Below, one piece after another: positions 1 to 9,792 of a DNA stretch of 64,000 nt. Both the position numbers and the translations under genes were made by a program. The stretch is from NCBI RefSeq assembly GCF_018860745.1, contig NZ_JAHKPY010000012.1, forward strand, positions 248,001 to 312,000, given 5' to 3'. Position 1 is the first letter of the stretch. Each line of letters opens with the position of its first letter. The notes beneath the pieces were generated by a model. It saw only the letters and a program-made list of their open reading frames with translations. It searched no databases and was not told where the DNA came from. This DNA comes from Zobellia uliginosa (lineage in GTDB: Bacteria > Bacteroidota > Bacteroidia > Flavobacteriales > Flavobacteriaceae).

Positions 1-96
1 AAAAGATGCAGTTACGTGAGCCTCTCCAACCGAATCAACGATTACTTTACGCTTCTTTGCCGCTTTTGCACCTGCTTTTGTAGTTGCCTTTGCCAT
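1..96 (-). CDS. rpsK: 30S ribosomal protein S11 (partial, N-terminus only)
   Basis: Only the first 32 codons lie in the window; the gene continues beyond base 1. Read on the minus strand from the ATG at 94-96 it gives an Ala/Lys-rich start followed by RKVIVDSVGEAHVTASF, the conserved beginning of S11, which binds the 690 loop of 16S rRNA on the platform of the small subunit. It starts 13 nt after the rpsM stop, so it is co-transcribed with the genes to its right. The order rpsM-rpsK is the usual alpha-operon order, so rpsD, rpoA and rplQ would be expected past the edge, though they cannot be seen here. Confidence 0.93.
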   Translation of the reverse strand, partial: MAKATTKAGAKAAKKRKVIVDSVGEAHVTASF

Positions 97-109
97 AATA
101 ACCTACTTA

Positions 110-484
110 TTATTTAGTTGCCTTCTTCTTGTTGGCTACCGTTTTTCTTTTTCCTTTTCTCGTCCTAGAGTTATTCTTGGTACGTTGTCCTCTAAGAGGA
201 AGACCTGATCTATGACGGATACCACGGTAACAACCAATATCCATTAGACGCTTAATATTAAGCTGTGTCTCAGAACGCAACTCACCTTCTATTGTAAAAG
301 AAGAAACGGCATCCCTGATACGACCAATCTCCTCATCGTTCCAATCAGACACTTTTGTATCTTCACTCACTTGGGCCTTCTCTAAAATCTCTTTAGCCCT
401 ACTTCTACCGACACCAAAAATATAGGTCAATGCAATTACGCCCCTTTTCTGTTTTGGTATGTCTATACCTGCAATTCTTGCCAT
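110..484 (-). CDS. rpsM: 30S ribosomal protein S13
   Basis: 124 residues, the full length of the family. The protein sits in the head of the small subunit and contacts the P-site tRNA and bridge B1 to the large subunit. Visible hallmarks are the start [15 protein letters not shown], the helix-two-turn-helix region [12 protein letters not shown], and the basic tail [18 protein letters not shown] near residues 92-111 that enters the decoding region. It lies 2 nt downstream of rpmJ and is part of the same minus-strand transcript. Confidence 0.98.
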   Translation of the reverse strand: MARIAGIDIPKQKRGVIALTYIFGVGRSRAKEILEKAQVSEDTKVSDWNDEEIGRIRDAVSSFTIEGELRSETQLNIKRLMDIGCYRGIRHRSGLPLRGQRTKNNSRTRKGKRKTVANKKKATK

Positions 485-486
485 AA

Positions 487-603
487 TTATCCTTGTCTTT
501 GTTTAAATCTAGGATTCTTTTTGTTGATTACGTACAACCTGCCTTTTCTGCGTACAATCTTGCAGTCGGCACTTCTTTTCTTAACTGATGCTCTAACTTT
601 CAT
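487..603 (-). CDS. rpmJ: 50S ribosomal protein L36, zinc-free form
   Basis: A 38-codon gene, found by translating the gap between infA and rpsM. It begins [10 protein letters not shown] and ends NPRFKQRQG, matching L36 over its whole length. The canonical bacterial protein binds zinc through Cys11, Cys14, Cys27 and His33. Here these positions read Ser, Cys, Asn and Phe, so three of the four ligands are gone and the protein should not bind zinc. Order infA-rpmJ-rpsM is standard. I am sure of the identity; loss of zinc binding is inferred from the residues. Confidence 0.95.
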   Translation of the reverse strand: MKVRASVKKRSADCKIVRRKGRLYVINKKNPRFKQRQG

Positions 604-627
604 CGTTCTTATTCTTCTATCGTATTA

Positions 628-843
628 CTAATATCTATATGTAATTCTGGCTTTGGATAGGTCATAAGGACTCATTTCCAATTTCACTTTATCACCAGGA
701 AGTAATTTAATGTAATGCATACGCATCTTTCCTGAAATGTGAGCCGTTACTACATGCCCATTTTCTAACTCAACTCTAAACATTGCGTTTGACAATGCTT
801 CAATTATAGACCCGTCTTGTTCTATTGCTGCTTGTTTAGCCAT
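628..843 (-). CDS. infA: Translation initiation factor IF-1
   Basis: 71 residues, the usual size for this single OB-fold protein, which occupies the ribosomal A site during initiation and helps IF-2 and IF-3 select the initiator tRNA. The sequence shows the typical [20 protein letters not shown] strand region, the [17 protein letters not shown] core with conserved basic and aromatic RNA-binding residues, and the tail [11 protein letters not shown]. It follows secY by 2 nt, suggesting translational coupling. In many bacteria adk and map lie between secY and infA; both are missing here. Confidence 0.98.
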   Translation of the reverse strand: MAKQAAIEQDGSIIEALSNAMFRVELENGHVVTAHISGKMRMHYIKLLPGDKVKLEMSPYDLSKARITYRY

Positions 844-845
844 AC

Positions 846-2189
846 TTATGCGACTTTTCTATTTTTCCCAGATTTCATCAACCCGTCATAATGTCTATTC
901 AACAAATAAGCATTTACCTGTTGTACTGTATCAATAGCTACACCTACCATAATTAAAAGTGATGTACCCCCATAGAACATTGCCCAACCTGCTTGAATAT
1001 CCATCAATTTTACCACAATAGCAGGTAAAACTGCTAAAAGGGCCAAAAATACGGAACCTGGCAACGTTATCAAAGACATTATTTTATCTAAAAAGTCTCC
1101 AGTCTCTTTGCCCGGTCTAATACCCGGTATAAAACCACCACTTCTTTTTAAATCATCTGCCATTTTATTGGTCGGTACAGTAATAGCTGTATAGAAATAT
1201 GTGAAAATAATTATCAATAAACCGAACAACACATTGTAAGCTAGACCAAATATATCCTGAAACTGAACTTCCATCCATTGACCCGCTGCGCTGCTATTAA
1301 ACGTTTTTCCAATTAAACTTGGTGCAAACATAATTGCTTGAGCAAATATAATAGGCATTACTCCCGAAGCATTAAGCTTTAATGGTATGTATTGTCTAGA
1401 ACCCATTATGTTCTTTTCATATCCGCCAGAAGCCGTCCTTCTTGCATACTGCACAGGTATTTGACGTGTAGCCATCACCAATAGAATACTAGCTAAGATT
1501 ACCAAGAACCAAAGTATTATTTCTATCAAGATAAACATTAAGCCACCATTATTATCGACAGTTCTAGAGATAAATTCCTGCACGAAAGATTGAGGCATAG
1601 TTGCTATAATACCTATCATAATTAATAATGAGATTCCATTACCAATACCTTTATCGGTAATTTTCTCTCCTAACCACATGGCAAATACACAACCTGTAAC
1701 CAAGATAATAACTGCAGGAACCATGAAATCCAAACCTTTACCCAAAACAAAGGCACTATCTTGAACTCCAAAAGCCTCTAAACCATATAAATAAGCTGGT
1801 GCCTGTACAACACAGATACCAATAGTTAACCAACGTGTAATCTGATTCTTCGTTTTTCTACCACTCTCACCTTCTTTATCCAACTTCTGTAGATAAGGAA
1901 TGGCAATACTCATAAGTTGTACAACAATAGATGCCGAAATATAAGGCATAATGCCTAACGCAAATATTGATGCATTAGCAAAAGCACCACCGGTAAAAGC
2001 ATTCAATAGTCCAAAAATACCAGAATCAGTACTCGAGGCTAGTTGAGATAATTGTGTAGAATCAATACCTGGAAGAACAATTTGACAACCAAAACGGTAT
2101 ACCAATAACAAACCAAGGGTTAGTAAAATTCTATTCCTTAGCTCATCTATCTTCCAAATATTGGATATGGTCTCGAAAAATTTCTTCAT
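846..2189 (-). CDS. secY: Protein translocase subunit SecY
   Basis: 447 residues with about ten hydrophobic membrane segments, the normal size for the central pore of the Sec translocon. Visible family marks are the start [22 protein letters not shown], the [18 protein letters not shown] segment (the region of the plug and TM2), the cytoplasmic loop with PVQYARR near residue 247, and the loop GFIPGIRPG before TM9 that contacts SecA or the ribosome. It is in the usual place after rplO. The stop lies 2 nt before the infA start. Confidence 0.98.
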   Translation of the reverse strand: MKKFFETISNIWKIDELRNRILLTLGLLLVYRFGCQIVLPGIDSTQLSQLASSTDSGIFGLLNAFTGGAFANASIFALGIMPYISASIVVQLMSIAIPYLQKLDKEGESGRKTKNQITRWLTIGICVVQAPAYLYGLEAFGVQDSAFVLGKGLDFMVPAVIILVTGCVFAMWLGEKITDKGIGNGISLLIMIGIIATMPQSFVQEFISRTVDNNGGLMFILIEIILWFLVILASILLVMATRQIPVQYARRTASGGYEKNIMGSRQYIPLKLNASGVMPIIFAQAIMFAPSLIGKTFNSSAAGQWMEVQFQDIFGLAYNVLFGLLIIIFTYFYTAITVPTNKMADDLKRSGGFIPGIRPGKETGDFLDKIMSLITLPGSVFLALLAVLPAIVVKLMDIQAGWAMFYGGTSLLIMVGVAIDTVQQVNAYLLNRHYDGLMKSGKNRKVA

Positions 2190-2201
2190 GGTCAGTTATG
2201 C

Positions 2202-2654
2202 TTATAAATTTATTGCTTCTCCACCAGCAGCTTCAATGGCCGCTTTAGCACTTGCTGTAAATTTATGCGCTGAAACTTTTAGTGAAGCTTTCAATTCTCC
2301 ACCACCTAATATTTTTACCAGGTCTTTACTTTTGGCCAAACCGTTTTCTACTAAAGTTTCAAAAGTAATAGCGTCTTTAACTTTTTTGTCATCAACTAAC
2401 TCTTGCAACCTTTCAACGTTAATACCCTGATATTCCACTCGGTTTATGTTTGTAAAACCAAATTTAGGCACACGTCTCTGTAGTGGCATCTGACCACCTT
2501 CAAAACCAACTTTCTTAGAATAACCAGATCTAGACTTGGCACCTTTGTGTCCTCTAGCGGCAGTACCACCTTTTCCAGACCCTTGACCTCTACCTATTCT
2601 TTTGCCAGCTCTATTGGTAGAACCTTCTGCCGGCTTTAGATTACTTAAATTCAT
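2202..2654 (-). CDS. rplO: 50S ribosomal protein L15
   Basis: 150 residues. The N-terminal half carries the Gly/Arg/Lys-rich extension typical of L15 (RIGRGQGSGKGGTAARGHKG, then a region with GFEGGQMPLQRRVPKFGF) that threads into 23S rRNA; the C-terminal half is the small globular domain ending with KASLKVSAHKFTASAKAAIE. It follows rpmD by 13 nt and precedes secY by 12 nt, the standard order. Confidence 0.98.
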   Translation of the reverse strand: MNLSNLKPAEGSTNRAGKRIGRGQGSGKGGTAARGHKGAKSRSGYSKKVGFEGGQMPLQRRVPKFGFTNINRVEYQGINVERLQELVDDKKVKDAITFETLVENGLAKSKDLVKILGGGELKASLKVSAHKFTASAKAAIEAAGGEAINL

Positions 2655-2667
2655 TATAATATGCTAT

Positions 2668-2850
2668 TTAAGCCTCCTCAAAGGAAACCAAATGTTCAAC
2701 TTTAGCTATCATACCGAGGATATTCGGCGTGGCATCATGCTCTACTACTTGACCGATTTTTTTTAGACCTAAAGCAGATAATGTACGCTTTTGGTTCTGT
2801 GGTCTTTTGATGCTGCTCTTTAACTGTTTTACCAGAATTTTCTTTGCCAT
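2668..2850 (-). CDS. rpmD: 50S ribosomal protein L30
   Basis: 60 residues, the normal length of this short large-subunit protein. It shows VKQLKSSIKRPQNQKRTLSALGL, the L30 signature with the conserved basic stretch and the LGLKKIGQVVEH turn. It sits between rpsE and rplO with gaps of 11 and 13 nt, which is the conserved order. Confidence 0.96.
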   Translation of the reverse strand: MAKKILVKQLKSSIKRPQNQKRTLSALGLKKIGQVVEHDATPNILGMIAKVEHLVSFEEA

Positions 2851-2861
2851 AATATTTCTAC

Positions 2862-3386
2862 TTAACCTTTAAAAACTTTTTCAAGAGACACACCTCTTTG
2901 GCTTGCCACGGTTCTTGCATCCCTCAACTGTAAAAGCGCATCAAAAGTGGCTTTTACAACGTTATGAGGATTAGAAGAACCTTGGGACTTAGAAAGTACA
3001 TCATGCACACCCACTGCCTCTAATACCGCTCTTACGGCACCACCTGCAATAACTCCGGTACCGTGAGATGCCGGTTGAATATATACACGAGCGCCTCCAA
3101 ATTTCCCTTTTTGCTCATGAGGCAATGTAGCCTTATTCAGAGGAATACGAATTAAATTCTTTTTCGCATCTTCAATAGCTTTAGCAATAGCCGTTGCTAC
3201 CTCCTTAGATTTTCCTAAACCGTGACCAACTACTCCGCTTTCATCACCTACAACAACTATAGCTGAAAAACCAAAAGCTCTACCACCTTTAGTAACCTTG
3301 GTAACACGTTGTATACCTACCAACCTATCTTTAAGATCTAATCCACCGGGTTTAACGGTCTCTACGTTTTTATATTTCTGGTACAT
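2862..3386 (-). CDS. rpsE: 30S ribosomal protein S5
   Basis: 174 residues. The N-terminal double-stranded-RNA-binding domain has [21 protein letters not shown] around residues 21-41, the loop where error-prone and spectinomycin mutations are known in other bacteria; the C-terminal domain has the [23 protein letters not shown] stretch. S5 helps keep decoding accurate. It starts 8 nt after rplR ends and is followed by rpmD. Confidence 0.98.
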   Translation of the reverse strand: MYQKYKNVETVKPGGLDLKDRLVGIQRVTKVTKGGRAFGFSAIVVVGDESGVVGHGLGKSKEVATAIAKAIEDAKKNLIRIPLNKATLPHEQKGKFGGARVYIQPASHGTGVIAGGAVRAVLEAVGVHDVLSKSQGSSNPHNVVKATFDALLQLRDARTVASQRGVSLEKVFKG

Positions 3387-3394
3387 ACTCTTAT

Positions 3395-3751
3395 TTAAAA
3401 ATTAAGTCCTGCTTCCCTTGCGCCGTCAGCCAAAGATTTCACTCTTCCGTGGTAAAGATTACCACCTCTATCAAAAGCAACTTTTTCAATACCTGCTTCC
3501 TTGCACTTAGCAGCAATTGACTTACCTACAAGGTTAGCAATTTCTATCTTAGTACCTTTTTCCTTTGCCAAATCTTTGTCTCTAGACGATACAAAAGCCA
3601 AAGTGACTCCTTTTTTATCATCTATAACTTGAGCATAAATTTCTTTATTACTTCTAAAAACCGACAATCTAGGTCTTTCCGCTGTTCCAGTGGAAACCTT
3701 TCTGATTCTTCTCCGTATTCTCTGCTTTCTTTCGCTTGTTGATAATCCCAT
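3395..3751 (-). CDS. rplR: 50S ribosomal protein L18
   Basis: 118 residues, the normal bacterial length. L18 with L5 and L25 binds 5S rRNA in the central protuberance. The sequence shows [32 protein letters not shown] near the N-terminus and the characteristic end [26 protein letters not shown]. It lies between rplF and rpsE, the conserved spc-operon order, with gaps of 9 and 8 nt. Confidence 0.98.
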   Translation of the reverse strand: MGLSTSERKQRIRRRIRKVSTGTAERPRLSVFRSNKEIYAQVIDDKKGVTLAFVSSRDKDLAKEKGTKIEIANLVGKSIAAKCKEAGIEKVAFDRGGNLYHGRVKSLADGAREAGLNF

Positions 3752-3760
3752 GATATACTA

Positions 3761-4303
3761 TTAAGCTGATTTACCTGCTTTTCTTCTTAATTGCTCGCCA
3801 ACAAACTTAACACCTTTTCCTTTATAAGGCTCAGGCTTACGGAACCCACGTATTTTAGCGGCAATTTGACCCACTAGTTGTTTGTCGAAAGATGTCAATT
3901 TTATAATTGGATTCTTTCCTTTCTCAGATACAGTTTCAACCTTAACTTCTGGAGCTATATCTATAACTATATTGTGAGAAAACCCTAAGGCGATATCTAA
4001 TTTTTGACCTTGATTACTAGCACGGTAACCTACACCTACAAGCTCTAATTCTTTAGTCCAACCTTTAGAAACACCCTCAATCATATTCTTAACCAGAGCA
4101 CGATAAAGACCATGCTTCGCCTTATGCTCTTTAGAATCCGACGGTCTGGTTACCCAAACCTGGTTCTCTTCATTTTTTATCTCGACGGCAGAAAACTCTT
4201 GGGTAAGTTCACCCAACTTGCCTTTTACGACAACCTCGTTATCCTTTACCTCAACAGTAACCCCTTCAGGAATAGCTACCGGATTATTACCAATTCTTGA
4301 CAT
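3761..4303 (-). CDS. rplF: 50S ribosomal protein L6
   Basis: 180 residues, made of the two similar alpha/beta domains of L6, which lies near the factor-binding site of the large subunit. It starts MSRIGNNPVAIPEGVTVEV and ends with the signature FRKPEPYKGKGVKFVGEQLRRKAGKS. It is 18 nt downstream of rpsH and 9 nt upstream of rplR in transcription order. Confidence 0.98.
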   Translation of the reverse strand: MSRIGNNPVAIPEGVTVEVKDNEVVVKGKLGELTQEFSAVEIKNEENQVWVTRPSDSKEHKAKHGLYRALVKNMIEGVSKGWTKELELVGVGYRASNQGQKLDIALGFSHNIVIDIAPEVKVETVSEKGKNPIIKLTSFDKQLVGQIAAKIRGFRKPEPYKGKGVKFVGEQLRRKAGKSA

Positions 4304-4321
4304 TTCTTACTATTTATTCTA

Positions 4322-4720
4322 TTAATATACGTAGCAAAGCACCTCGCCACCTACATTCTCATTTTTTGCCTGCTTGCTAGTCATTACCCCATGAGAGGTA
4401 GATACTATCGCTATTCCTAGGCCATTTAGGACTCTAGGCAGATTTTCAGCTCCGGCATACTTACGTAAACCTGGCTTACTGATTCTCTGAATTTTTTTGA
4501 TAACAGGCTCTTTAGTTGCCTTGTCATATTTCAAAGCTATCTTAATAGAACCTTGAACTTTGTCCTCTTCGAACTTGTAGCTTAAAATATAGCCCTGATC
4601 GAACAATATTTTAGTCATTTCTTTCTTCACTTTGGAAGAAGGAATTTCTACGACTCTGTGACCAGCTCTGCTGGCATTTCTAACTCTCGTTAGATAATCT
4701 GCTATAGTATCTGTAACCAT
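4322..4720 (-). CDS. rpsH: 30S ribosomal protein S8
   Basis: 132 residues. S8 binds helix 21 of 16S rRNA and is an early assembly protein; in E. coli it also represses the spc operon by binding its own mRNA near rplE. Visible features are DTIADYLTRVRNASRAGH at the N-terminus and the C-terminal signature LGIAIVSTSHGVMTSKQAKNENVGGEVLCYVY. A 65-nt gap separates it from rpsN, the largest within this part of the cluster; I see no clear hairpin in it. Confidence 0.98.
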   Translation of the reverse strand: MVTDTIADYLTRVRNASRAGHRVVEIPSSKVKKEMTKILFDQGYILSYKFEEDKVQGSIKIALKYDKATKEPVIKKIQRISKPGLRKYAGAENLPRVLNGLGIAIVSTSHGVMTSKQAKNENVGGEVLCYVY

Positions 4721-4785
4721 CTGTATATAATTCGGTAACGGTTTTCGTTCTTAATAACAAACCTGAAACCAGTTATTCAATTTTA

Positions 4786-5055
4786 TTACCAGCTTGCTTT
4801 TTTAACACCTGGTATAAGACCTTTATTGGCCATCTCTCTGAACATAACCCTAGAGATACCAAAAGTTCTCATATATCCTTTTGGTCTACCTGTTAATTTA
4901 CAACGATTGTGCATACGAACAGGAGATGCATTTCTTGGCAACTTTTGCAACGCTTCGTAATCTCCAGCCTCTTTTAAAGCTTTTCTTTTCTCGGCATATT
5001 TAGCAACAGTCTTTGCCCTTTTGCGCTCACGGGCCTTCATTGATTCTTTAGCCAT
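4786..5055 (-). CDS. rpsN: 30S ribosomal protein S14, long zinc-free form
   Basis: 89 residues. This is the longer, zinc-independent type of S14 as in E. coli, since it lacks the two CxxC pairs of the 61-residue type and has only one cysteine ([19 protein letters not shown]). It ends with the invariant KASW. S14 lies in the head of the small subunit. It is separated from rplE by a single base and from rpsH by 65 nt. Confidence 0.98.
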   Translation of the reverse strand: MAKESMKARERKRAKTVAKYAEKRKALKEAGDYEALQKLPRNASPVRMHNRCKLTGRPKGYMRTFGISRVMFREMANKGLIPGVKKASW

Positions 5056-5056
5056 A

Positions 5057-5608
5057 CTACTTCTTTTTAAAAGGTAATCCTAATTCCGTTAATAATGATT
5101 TTGCTTCTTTGTCCGTTTCGGCCGTAGTTACAAAGGTAATATCCATTCCGTCAATTCTATTGATTTTATCAATATTGATTTCAGGAAAAATTATTTGCTC
5201 CGTAACACCAAGGCTATAATTTCCACGACCATCAAAGCCTGTAGCTTTAATCCCTTGAAAATCACGAACTCGTGGCAATGCACTTGTAATTAATCGATCT
5301 AAAAATTCGTACATACGCTCACCACGTAAAGTTACTTTAGCACCAATTGGCATGCCTTTACGCAACTTAAACGCCGCAACATCTTTCTTAGATAATGTAG
5401 CAACAGCTCTTTGACCAGTAATATTAGTCAATTCATCTACCGCATGATCGATAAGTTTCTTATCTGCAACAGCGGCACCTACACCTCTACTCACAACTAT
5501 CTTCTGAAGTTTTGGTACTTGCATTACATTTTTGTAACCAAACTCTTCTTTGAGCGCATTTACAATACGCTCACCGTATTCTTTCTTTAACCTTGAAACG
5601 TAAGCCAT
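5057..5608 (-). CDS. rplE: 50S ribosomal protein L5
   Basis: 183 residues. L5 binds 5S rRNA and forms part of bridge B1b with S13. Signature stretches are [14 protein letters not shown], the [25 protein letters not shown] block, and GITFVTTA-type C-terminal strand followed by [11 protein letters not shown]. It follows rplX after 3 nt and is followed by rpsN after 1 nt, suggesting coupled translation. Confidence 0.98.
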   Translation of the reverse strand: MAYVSRLKKEYGERIVNALKEEFGYKNVMQVPKLQKIVVSRGVGAAVADKKLIDHAVDELTNITGQRAVATLSKKDVAAFKLRKGMPIGAKVTLRGERMYEFLDRLITSALPRVRDFQGIKATGFDGRGNYSLGVTEQIIFPEINIDKINRIDGMDITFVTTAETDKEAKSLLTELGLPFKKK

Positions 5609-5611
5609 AAC

Positions 5612-5926
5612 TTATATTACTTCATTGGATTTCTTAGATAACCGGACTTTCTTCCCGTCTCTAACCTCGTACCCTACTCTTGTAGTCTCACCTGATTTTG
5701 CATCAATAAGCGCAAGATTAGATATATGGATAGGAGCTTCTTTTTTAACGATACCACCTTGAGGATTTTGCGCACTTGGCTTCTGATGTTTAGAAACCAT
5801 ATTAGCACCTTCAACGATAGCTTTGTTCTTTTCACGGTTTACAGTCATAACCTTGCCTTCAGTACCTTTATGGTCTCCTGCAATGATACGAACCGTATCT
5901 CCCGTTTTAATTTTCAACTTTTTCAT
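5612..5926 (-). CDS. rplX: 50S ribosomal protein L24
   Basis: 104 residues from the ATG at 5924-5926. The frame stays open for 14 more codons to another ATG at 5968, but that start would overlap rplN by 29 nt and add residues without L24 similarity, so the internal start is chosen; it leaves a 13-nt gap after rplN. The KOW motif is visible near the N-terminus (GDTVRIIAGDHKGTEGKVM), followed by the conserved IVEGANMVSKHQKP. L24 starts large-subunit assembly near the exit tunnel. Confidence 0.97.
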   Translation of the reverse strand: MKKLKIKTGDTVRIIAGDHKGTEGKVMTVNREKNKAIVEGANMVSKHQKPSAQNPQGGIVKKEAPIHISNLALIDAKSGETTRVGYEVRDGKKVRLSKKSNEVI

Positions 5927-5939
5927 GCTTGCTCTAATA

Positions 5940-6308
5940 TTAAAGTACCTCAGGGGCCAATGAAACAATTTTCATGAATTGCTTGTCGCGTAATTCGCGG
6001 GCAACCGGACCGAAAACACGGGTTCCTCTCATTTCTCCCGTTGGATTTAACAATACACAGGCATTGTCATCGAAACGAATGTATGAACCATCTGGTCTTC
6101 TAACTTCTTTCTTTGTTCTTACAACTACCGCCGTAGACACTGCACCTTTTTTAATACCCCCATTTGGCGTAGCCTCTTTAACGGTAACAACGATCTTATC
6201 TCCGATGGAAGCGTATCTTCTCTTGGTTCCCCCAAGAACACGAATGGTCAAAACTTCTTTTGCCCCAGTGTTATCCGCTACCTTTAATCTTGATTCTTGC
6301 TGTAACAT
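5940..6308 (-). CDS. rplN: 50S ribosomal protein L14
   Basis: 122 residues, exactly the standard length. It starts [20 protein letters not shown] and holds the signature [28 protein letters not shown] at its C-terminus. L14 lies at bridge B8 and is the docking site of the silencing factor RsfS. Only 1 nt separates it from rpsQ and the order rpsQ-rplN-rplX is conserved. Confidence 0.98.
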   Translation of the reverse strand: MLQQESRLKVADNTGAKEVLTIRVLGGTKRRYASIGDKIVVTVKEATPNGGIKKGAVSTAVVVRTKKEVRRPDGSYIRFDDNACVLLNPTGEMRGTRVFGPVARELRDKQFMKIVSLAPEVL

Positions 6309-6309
6309 A

Positions 6310-6570
6310 TTATTTAGCTCTTTCTAAGATTTCTACTAAACGCCAAGTTTTAGTCTTACTCAACGGGCGCGTCTCCATTATCTTAACGGTATCACCTTCA
6401 TTGCAGTCATTCTTTTCATCATGTGCAACGTATTTTTTCGTCTTTAAAACGAACTTACCGTACATAGGGTGCTTTACTCGCTTTACCTCTGCCACAACAA
6501 TGGATTTCTCCATTTTGTTACTGGTTACAACCCCTATCCTCTCTTTTCTTAAGTTTCTTTTTTCTTCCAT
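6310..6570 (-). CDS. rpsQ: 30S ribosomal protein S17
   Basis: 86 residues. This primary 16S-binding OB-fold protein shows [21 protein letters not shown] and [20 protein letters not shown], both diagnostic for S17. It is 13 nt after rpmC and 1 nt before rplN. Confidence 0.98.
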   Translation of the reverse strand: MEEKRNLRKERIGVVTSNKMEKSIVVAEVKRVKHPMYGKFVLKTKKYVAHDEKNDCNEGDTVKIMETRPLSKTKTWRLVEILERAK

Positions 6571-6583
6571 AAAGCAGAACCAG

Positions 6584-6775
6584 TTATTGGTTTTCCCTAT
6601 TAGTTAATTCCGTTGCTAATCTAGCTACCGTTCTTCTTGTCTTTCTGATTAGAAGTGGATTCTCAAGAGGCGTTACAAAATGCGCTATCTTAAGGTTCGC
6701 AGACTCCTTTTTAAACTCAGCAAGCTTCTGCTTAAGTTCTTCTGTAGACAGTTCTTTAATTTCTTTGTTTTTCAT
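6584..6775 (-). CDS. rpmC: 50S ribosomal protein L29
   Basis: 63 residues forming the two-helix hairpin of L29, which sits at the peptide exit and contacts trigger factor and SRP together with L23. It starts [21 protein letters not shown] and ends with the conserved [17 protein letters not shown]. It follows rplP by 8 nt. Confidence 0.97.
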   Translation of the reverse strand: MKNKEIKELSTEELKQKLAEFKKESANLKIAHFVTPLENPLLIRKTRRTVARLATELTNRENQ

Positions 6776-6783
6776 GGTACAAC

Positions 6784-7215
6784 TTAGATTAAATCTTGAT
6801 CAACGTAGTCACGTGCAACAATAAATTTTGTTTGCACAGGTAACTTTTGCGCTGCCAACCTTAATGCTTCTTTAGCAACATCTATAGGTACACCAGCAAC
6901 TTCAAATAAAACTCTTCCAGGCTTCACGGCAGCAACGAAATACTCAGGAGCACCCTTACCCTTACCCATTCGAACCTCAAGAGGTTTTTTGGTAATAGGC
7001 TTGTCCGGAAATATCTTTATCCATAACTGGCCTTGCCTTTTCATATATCTAGTAGCCGCGATACGAGCAGCCTCGATCTGACGTGACGTTATAAATTTTG
7101 AATCCAAAGTTTTAATGCCGAACATTCCATTTGATAATTGAAATCCTCTACCCGCATTGCCTTTCATGCGGCCCTTTTGCATCTTACGAAACTTGGTTCT
7201 TTTAGGTTGTAACAT
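6784..7215 (-). CDS. rplP: 50S ribosomal protein L16
   Basis: 143 residues. L16 organises the A-site region of the large subunit and its loop nears the peptidyl-transferase centre. The sequence has [43 protein letters not shown] and the [20 protein letters not shown] motif carrying the arginine that is hydroxylated by RoxA/YcfD in some bacteria. It follows rpsC by 19 nt. Confidence 0.98.
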   Translation of the reverse strand: MLQPKRTKFRKMQKGRMKGNAGRGFQLSNGMFGIKTLDSKFITSRQIEAARIAATRYMKRQGQLWIKIFPDKPITKKPLEVRMGKGKGAPEYFVAAVKPGRVLFEVAGVPIDVAKEALRLAAQKLPVQTKFIVARDYVDQDLI

Positions 7216-7234
7216 TGTTTACTTCTTTAAAAAA

Positions 7235-7957
7235 TTACTTTCTACGACGTTGCTTTCTTCCGCCATCACGTTTATCACCACCCTTTGAAGATTGACCCTT
7301 GGTCATTCCCACTAACGGAGACAATTCACGTTTGCCGTACACTTCACCTTTCATAATCCAAACCTTTATCCCTAACTTACCGTAAGTCGTTTGTGCTTCA
7401 TGTAAAGCATAATCGATATCTGCACGGAAAGTAGACAATGGAATACGACCATCTTTATAAGATTCTGAACGCGCCATCTCTGCTCCGTTCAAACGACCTG
7501 AAATCTGAATCTTAATACCCTCAGCATTCATTCTCATTGCCGCAGCAATAGCCATTTTAATAGCTCTTCTAAATGAAATTCTGCTTTCAATTTGACGAGC
7601 AACACTTGCCGCTACCAAATTTGCATCAAGTTCAGGTCTTTTGATCTCATAAATATTGATCTGAACCTCTTTATTCGTGATTTTCTTAAGCTCTTCCTTA
7701 AGCTTATCTACCTCTTGACCACCTTTACCTATAATAATACCAGGTCTTGCGGTTGTCACAGTTATTGTTATCAACTTTAAGGTACGTTCGATAATTACTC
7801 TTGAAACGCTGGCTTTCGCTAAACGCGCATGAATATACTTACGTATCTTATCGTCTTCAGCTAGCTTATCTCCATAATCGTTTCCACCGTACCAGTTAGA
7901 TTCCCATCCCCTGATAATTCCTAGACGATTTCCTATCGGATTTGTTTTCTGTCCCAT
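7235..7957 (-). CDS. rpsC: 30S ribosomal protein S3
   Basis: 240 residues. The N-terminal part begins [18 protein letters not shown]; a KH RNA-binding domain contains [19 protein letters not shown] (about residues 72-90), and the C-terminal domain has [22 protein letters not shown]3 lines the mRNA entry tunnel and has helicase activity there with S4 and S5. It ends in a Lys/Arg-rich tail. Only 1 nt separates it from rplV. Confidence 0.98.
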   Translation of the reverse strand: MGQKTNPIGNRLGIIRGWESNWYGGNDYGDKLAEDDKIRKYIHARLAKASVSRVIIERTLKLITITVTTARPGIIIGKGGQEVDKLKEELKKITNKEVQINIYEIKRPELDANLVAASVARQIESRISFRRAIKMAIAAAMRMNAEGIKIQISGRLNGAEMARSESYKDGRIPLSTFRADIDYALHEAQTTYGKLGIKVWIMKGEVYGKRELSPLVGMTKGQSSKGGDKRDGGRKQRRRK

Positions 7958-7958
7958 T

Positions 7959-8366
7959 CTAGCTTTCTATATTATTATTAGACCCCAAAACCAATGTAAC
8001 ATGGTTGGAACGTTTTCTAATTCTATGTGCTCTACCCTGTGGAGCTGGACGCAATCTTTTTAACATACTACCTCCATCAACACGGATTTCCTTTACAAAA
8101 AGATCTGCATCCTCTACACTAGCATCCTCATTCTTGGATTGCCAGTTTGCCAACGCAGAAAGCAACAACTTCTCTATCTTACGAGAAGCCTCTTTTGGAT
8201 TAAAACGCAAAATAGCTAAAGCTTTTTCAACCTTTACACCTCTTACAAGATCAGCTACCAAACGCATTTTTCTAGGCGATGTAGGACAGTTGTTCAACTT
8301 GGCGAACGCTATCTGTTTTTTCTCGGCCTTAATTCTTTCGGCCATCTGTTTTTTTCGAACTCCCAT
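7959..8366 (-). CDS. rplV: 50S ribosomal protein L22
   Basis: 135 residues, somewhat longer than E. coli L22 because of an N-terminal basic extension. The core shows [22 protein letters not shown] and the C-terminal loop region [23 protein letters not shown], the beta-hairpin that reaches into the exit tunnel and can carry macrolide-resistance changes. It lies 3 nt after rpsS. The start could also be at the Met eight residues in (AERIKAEKK); the upstream Met is kept because the spacing is tight. Confidence 0.96.
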   Translation of the reverse strand: MGVRKKQMAERIKAEKKQIAFAKLNNCPTSPRKMRLVADLVRGVKVEKALAILRFNPKEASRKIEKLLLSALANWQSKNEDASVEDADLFVKEIRVDGGSMLKRLRPAPQGRAHRIRKRSNHVTLVLGSNNNIES

Positions 8367-8369
8367 AGC

Positions 8370-8648
8370 TTACTTTTTACCTTTGTTCTTGGCTCCCGCA
8401 TGACCCCTAAAAGATCTTGTTGGAGAAAATTCGCCTAATTTATGACCTACCATATTCTCTGTAACGAAAACAGGAACAAACTGCCTTCCATTGTGAACAG
8501 CTATAGTCTGACCTACAAAATCAGGTGTTATCATCGATGCTCTTGACCACGTTTTAATAACGCTCTTCTTCCCGGAAGAAGCGGTTTGCTGGATTTTTTT
8601 CTCCAAGCTATAATGAACGTAAGGTCCTTTTTTTAACGATCGTGCCAT
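8370..8648 (-). CDS. rpsS: 30S ribosomal protein S19
   Basis: 92 residues. S19 forms a complex with S13 in the head of the small subunit. It begins [19 protein letters not shown] and has the signature [20 protein letters not shown] followed by [15 protein letters not shown]. It follows rplB by 13 nt and precedes rplV by 3 nt. Confidence 0.98.
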   Translation of the reverse strand: MARSLKKGPYVHYSLEKKIQQTASSGKKSVIKTWSRASMITPDFVGQTIAVHNGRQFVPVFVTENMVGHKLGEFSPTRSFRGHAGAKNKGKK

Positions 8649-8661
8649 TGTTTCTTACTTT

Positions 8662-9486
8662 TTATTTCTTTCTACGTTCTAGAATATACTTATTCGTCTT
8701 CTTGGTCCTAGTACGCGTTCTATAACCTTTAGCCGGTATTCCGTTTCTTGATCTTGGATGACCACCAGAAGCCCTACCTTCACCACCACCCATTGGGTGA
8801 TCAACAGGGTTCATAGCAACCGGCCTAGTTCTAGGTCTCTTGCCTAACCATCTACTTCTACCTGCTTTACCAGATACCAATAACTGATGATCAGAGTTTG
8901 AAATAGCTCCTATCGTAGCCATACACGTAGACAATATCAATCTAGTTTCACCTGAAGGCATCTTAACAGTAACAAATTTACCGTCTTTCGCCATTAACTG
9001 AGCAAAAGTACCTGCACTTCTAGCCATAACAGCTCCCTGACCAGGTCGTAATTCTATACAAGAAATAATAGTACCTAATGGAATTTCACTTATAGGTAAT
9101 GCATTACCAATTTCAGGAGCAACATTACTACCAGAAGAAACCTCTTGACCTACTTGCAATCCGTTTTGCGCGATGATGTACCTCTTCTCACCATCAGCAT
9201 ATTTTAACAATGCAATAAAAGCGGTTCTATTTGGATCATATTGGATAGACTCAACAACACCAGCAACATCTTGCTTATCTCTTTTGAAATCTATTACACG
9301 ATACCTTCTCTTATGCCCACCACCTCTATGGCGTATGGTCATCTTTCCTTGACTGTTTCTTCCTCCCGATTTTTTTAACGGAGCGAGTAAACTCTTCTCC
9401 GGCTTATCAGCAGTAATGGCGTCAAAACCATTTACTACTCTAAAACGCTGACCGGGGGTTATGGGTTTTAATTTTCTAACTGACAT
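8662..9486 (-). CDS. rplB: 50S ribosomal protein L2
   Basis: 274 residues, full length. L2 is needed for subunit joining and lies close to the peptidyl-transferase centre; its conserved C-terminal HPMGGGEG motif, with the functional histidine, is present near residue 230, followed by [20 protein letters not shown]. The N-terminal OB-fold shows [19 protein letters not shown]. It follows rplW by 9 nt. Confidence 0.98.
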   Translation of the reverse strand: MSVRKLKPITPGQRFRVVNGFDAITADKPEKSLLAPLKKSGGRNSQGKMTIRHRGGGHKRRYRVIDFKRDKQDVAGVVESIQYDPNRTAFIALLKYADGEKRYIIAQNGLQVGQEVSSGSNVAPEIGNALPISEIPLGTIISCIELRPGQGAVMARSAGTFAQLMAKDGKFVTVKMPSGETRLILSTCMATIGAISNSDHQLLVSGKAGRSRWLGKRPRTRPVAMNPVDHPMGGGEGRASGGHPRSRNGIPAKGYRTRTRTKKTNKYILERRKK

Positions 9487-9495
9487 TTCTTGTCT

Positions 9496-9786
9496 TTATA
9501 GATTACTGTAAAAATCAATGATATCACCTTCAACCACATCCACTATTGCTTTTTTAATAGCATTAGTTTTACCATGCTGTACGCCGGTTTTGGTGAAACG
9601 TGTTTTACGAGACGGACCATAATTCATGGTACGCACTTTCTTTACCGAAACACCGTAAGTTGCCTCTACAGCATCCTTTATCTGAATCTTGTTGGCCCTT
9701 GGATCAACTACGAAACCATAACGATTATATAACTCACTCTCGGCGGTCATTTTTTCCGTTATTATTGGTTTTATCAACACACTCAT
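9496..9786 (-). CDS. rplW: 50S ribosomal protein L23
   Basis: 96 residues. L23 lies at the tunnel exit and is the main docking point for trigger factor and SRP. It begins MSVLIKPIITEKMTAESE and contains FVVDPRANKIQIKDAVEATYGVSV (split here by no gap), followed by a short basic loop and the end IVDVVEGDIIDFYSNL. It starts 6 nt after rplD stops. Confidence 0.97.
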   Translation of the reverse strand: MSVLIKPIITEKMTAESELYNRYGFVVDPRANKIQIKDAVEATYGVSVKKVRTMNYGPSRKTRFTKTGVQHGKTNAIKKAIVDVVEGDIIDFYSNL

Positions 9787-9792
9787 GGCTTT

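Noticed and set aside
2161-2430. Plus-strand open frame of 89 codons opposite secY/rplO
   Set aside because: It lies wholly antisense to well-identified genes and its codons mirror theirs; it has no domain or start context of its own.
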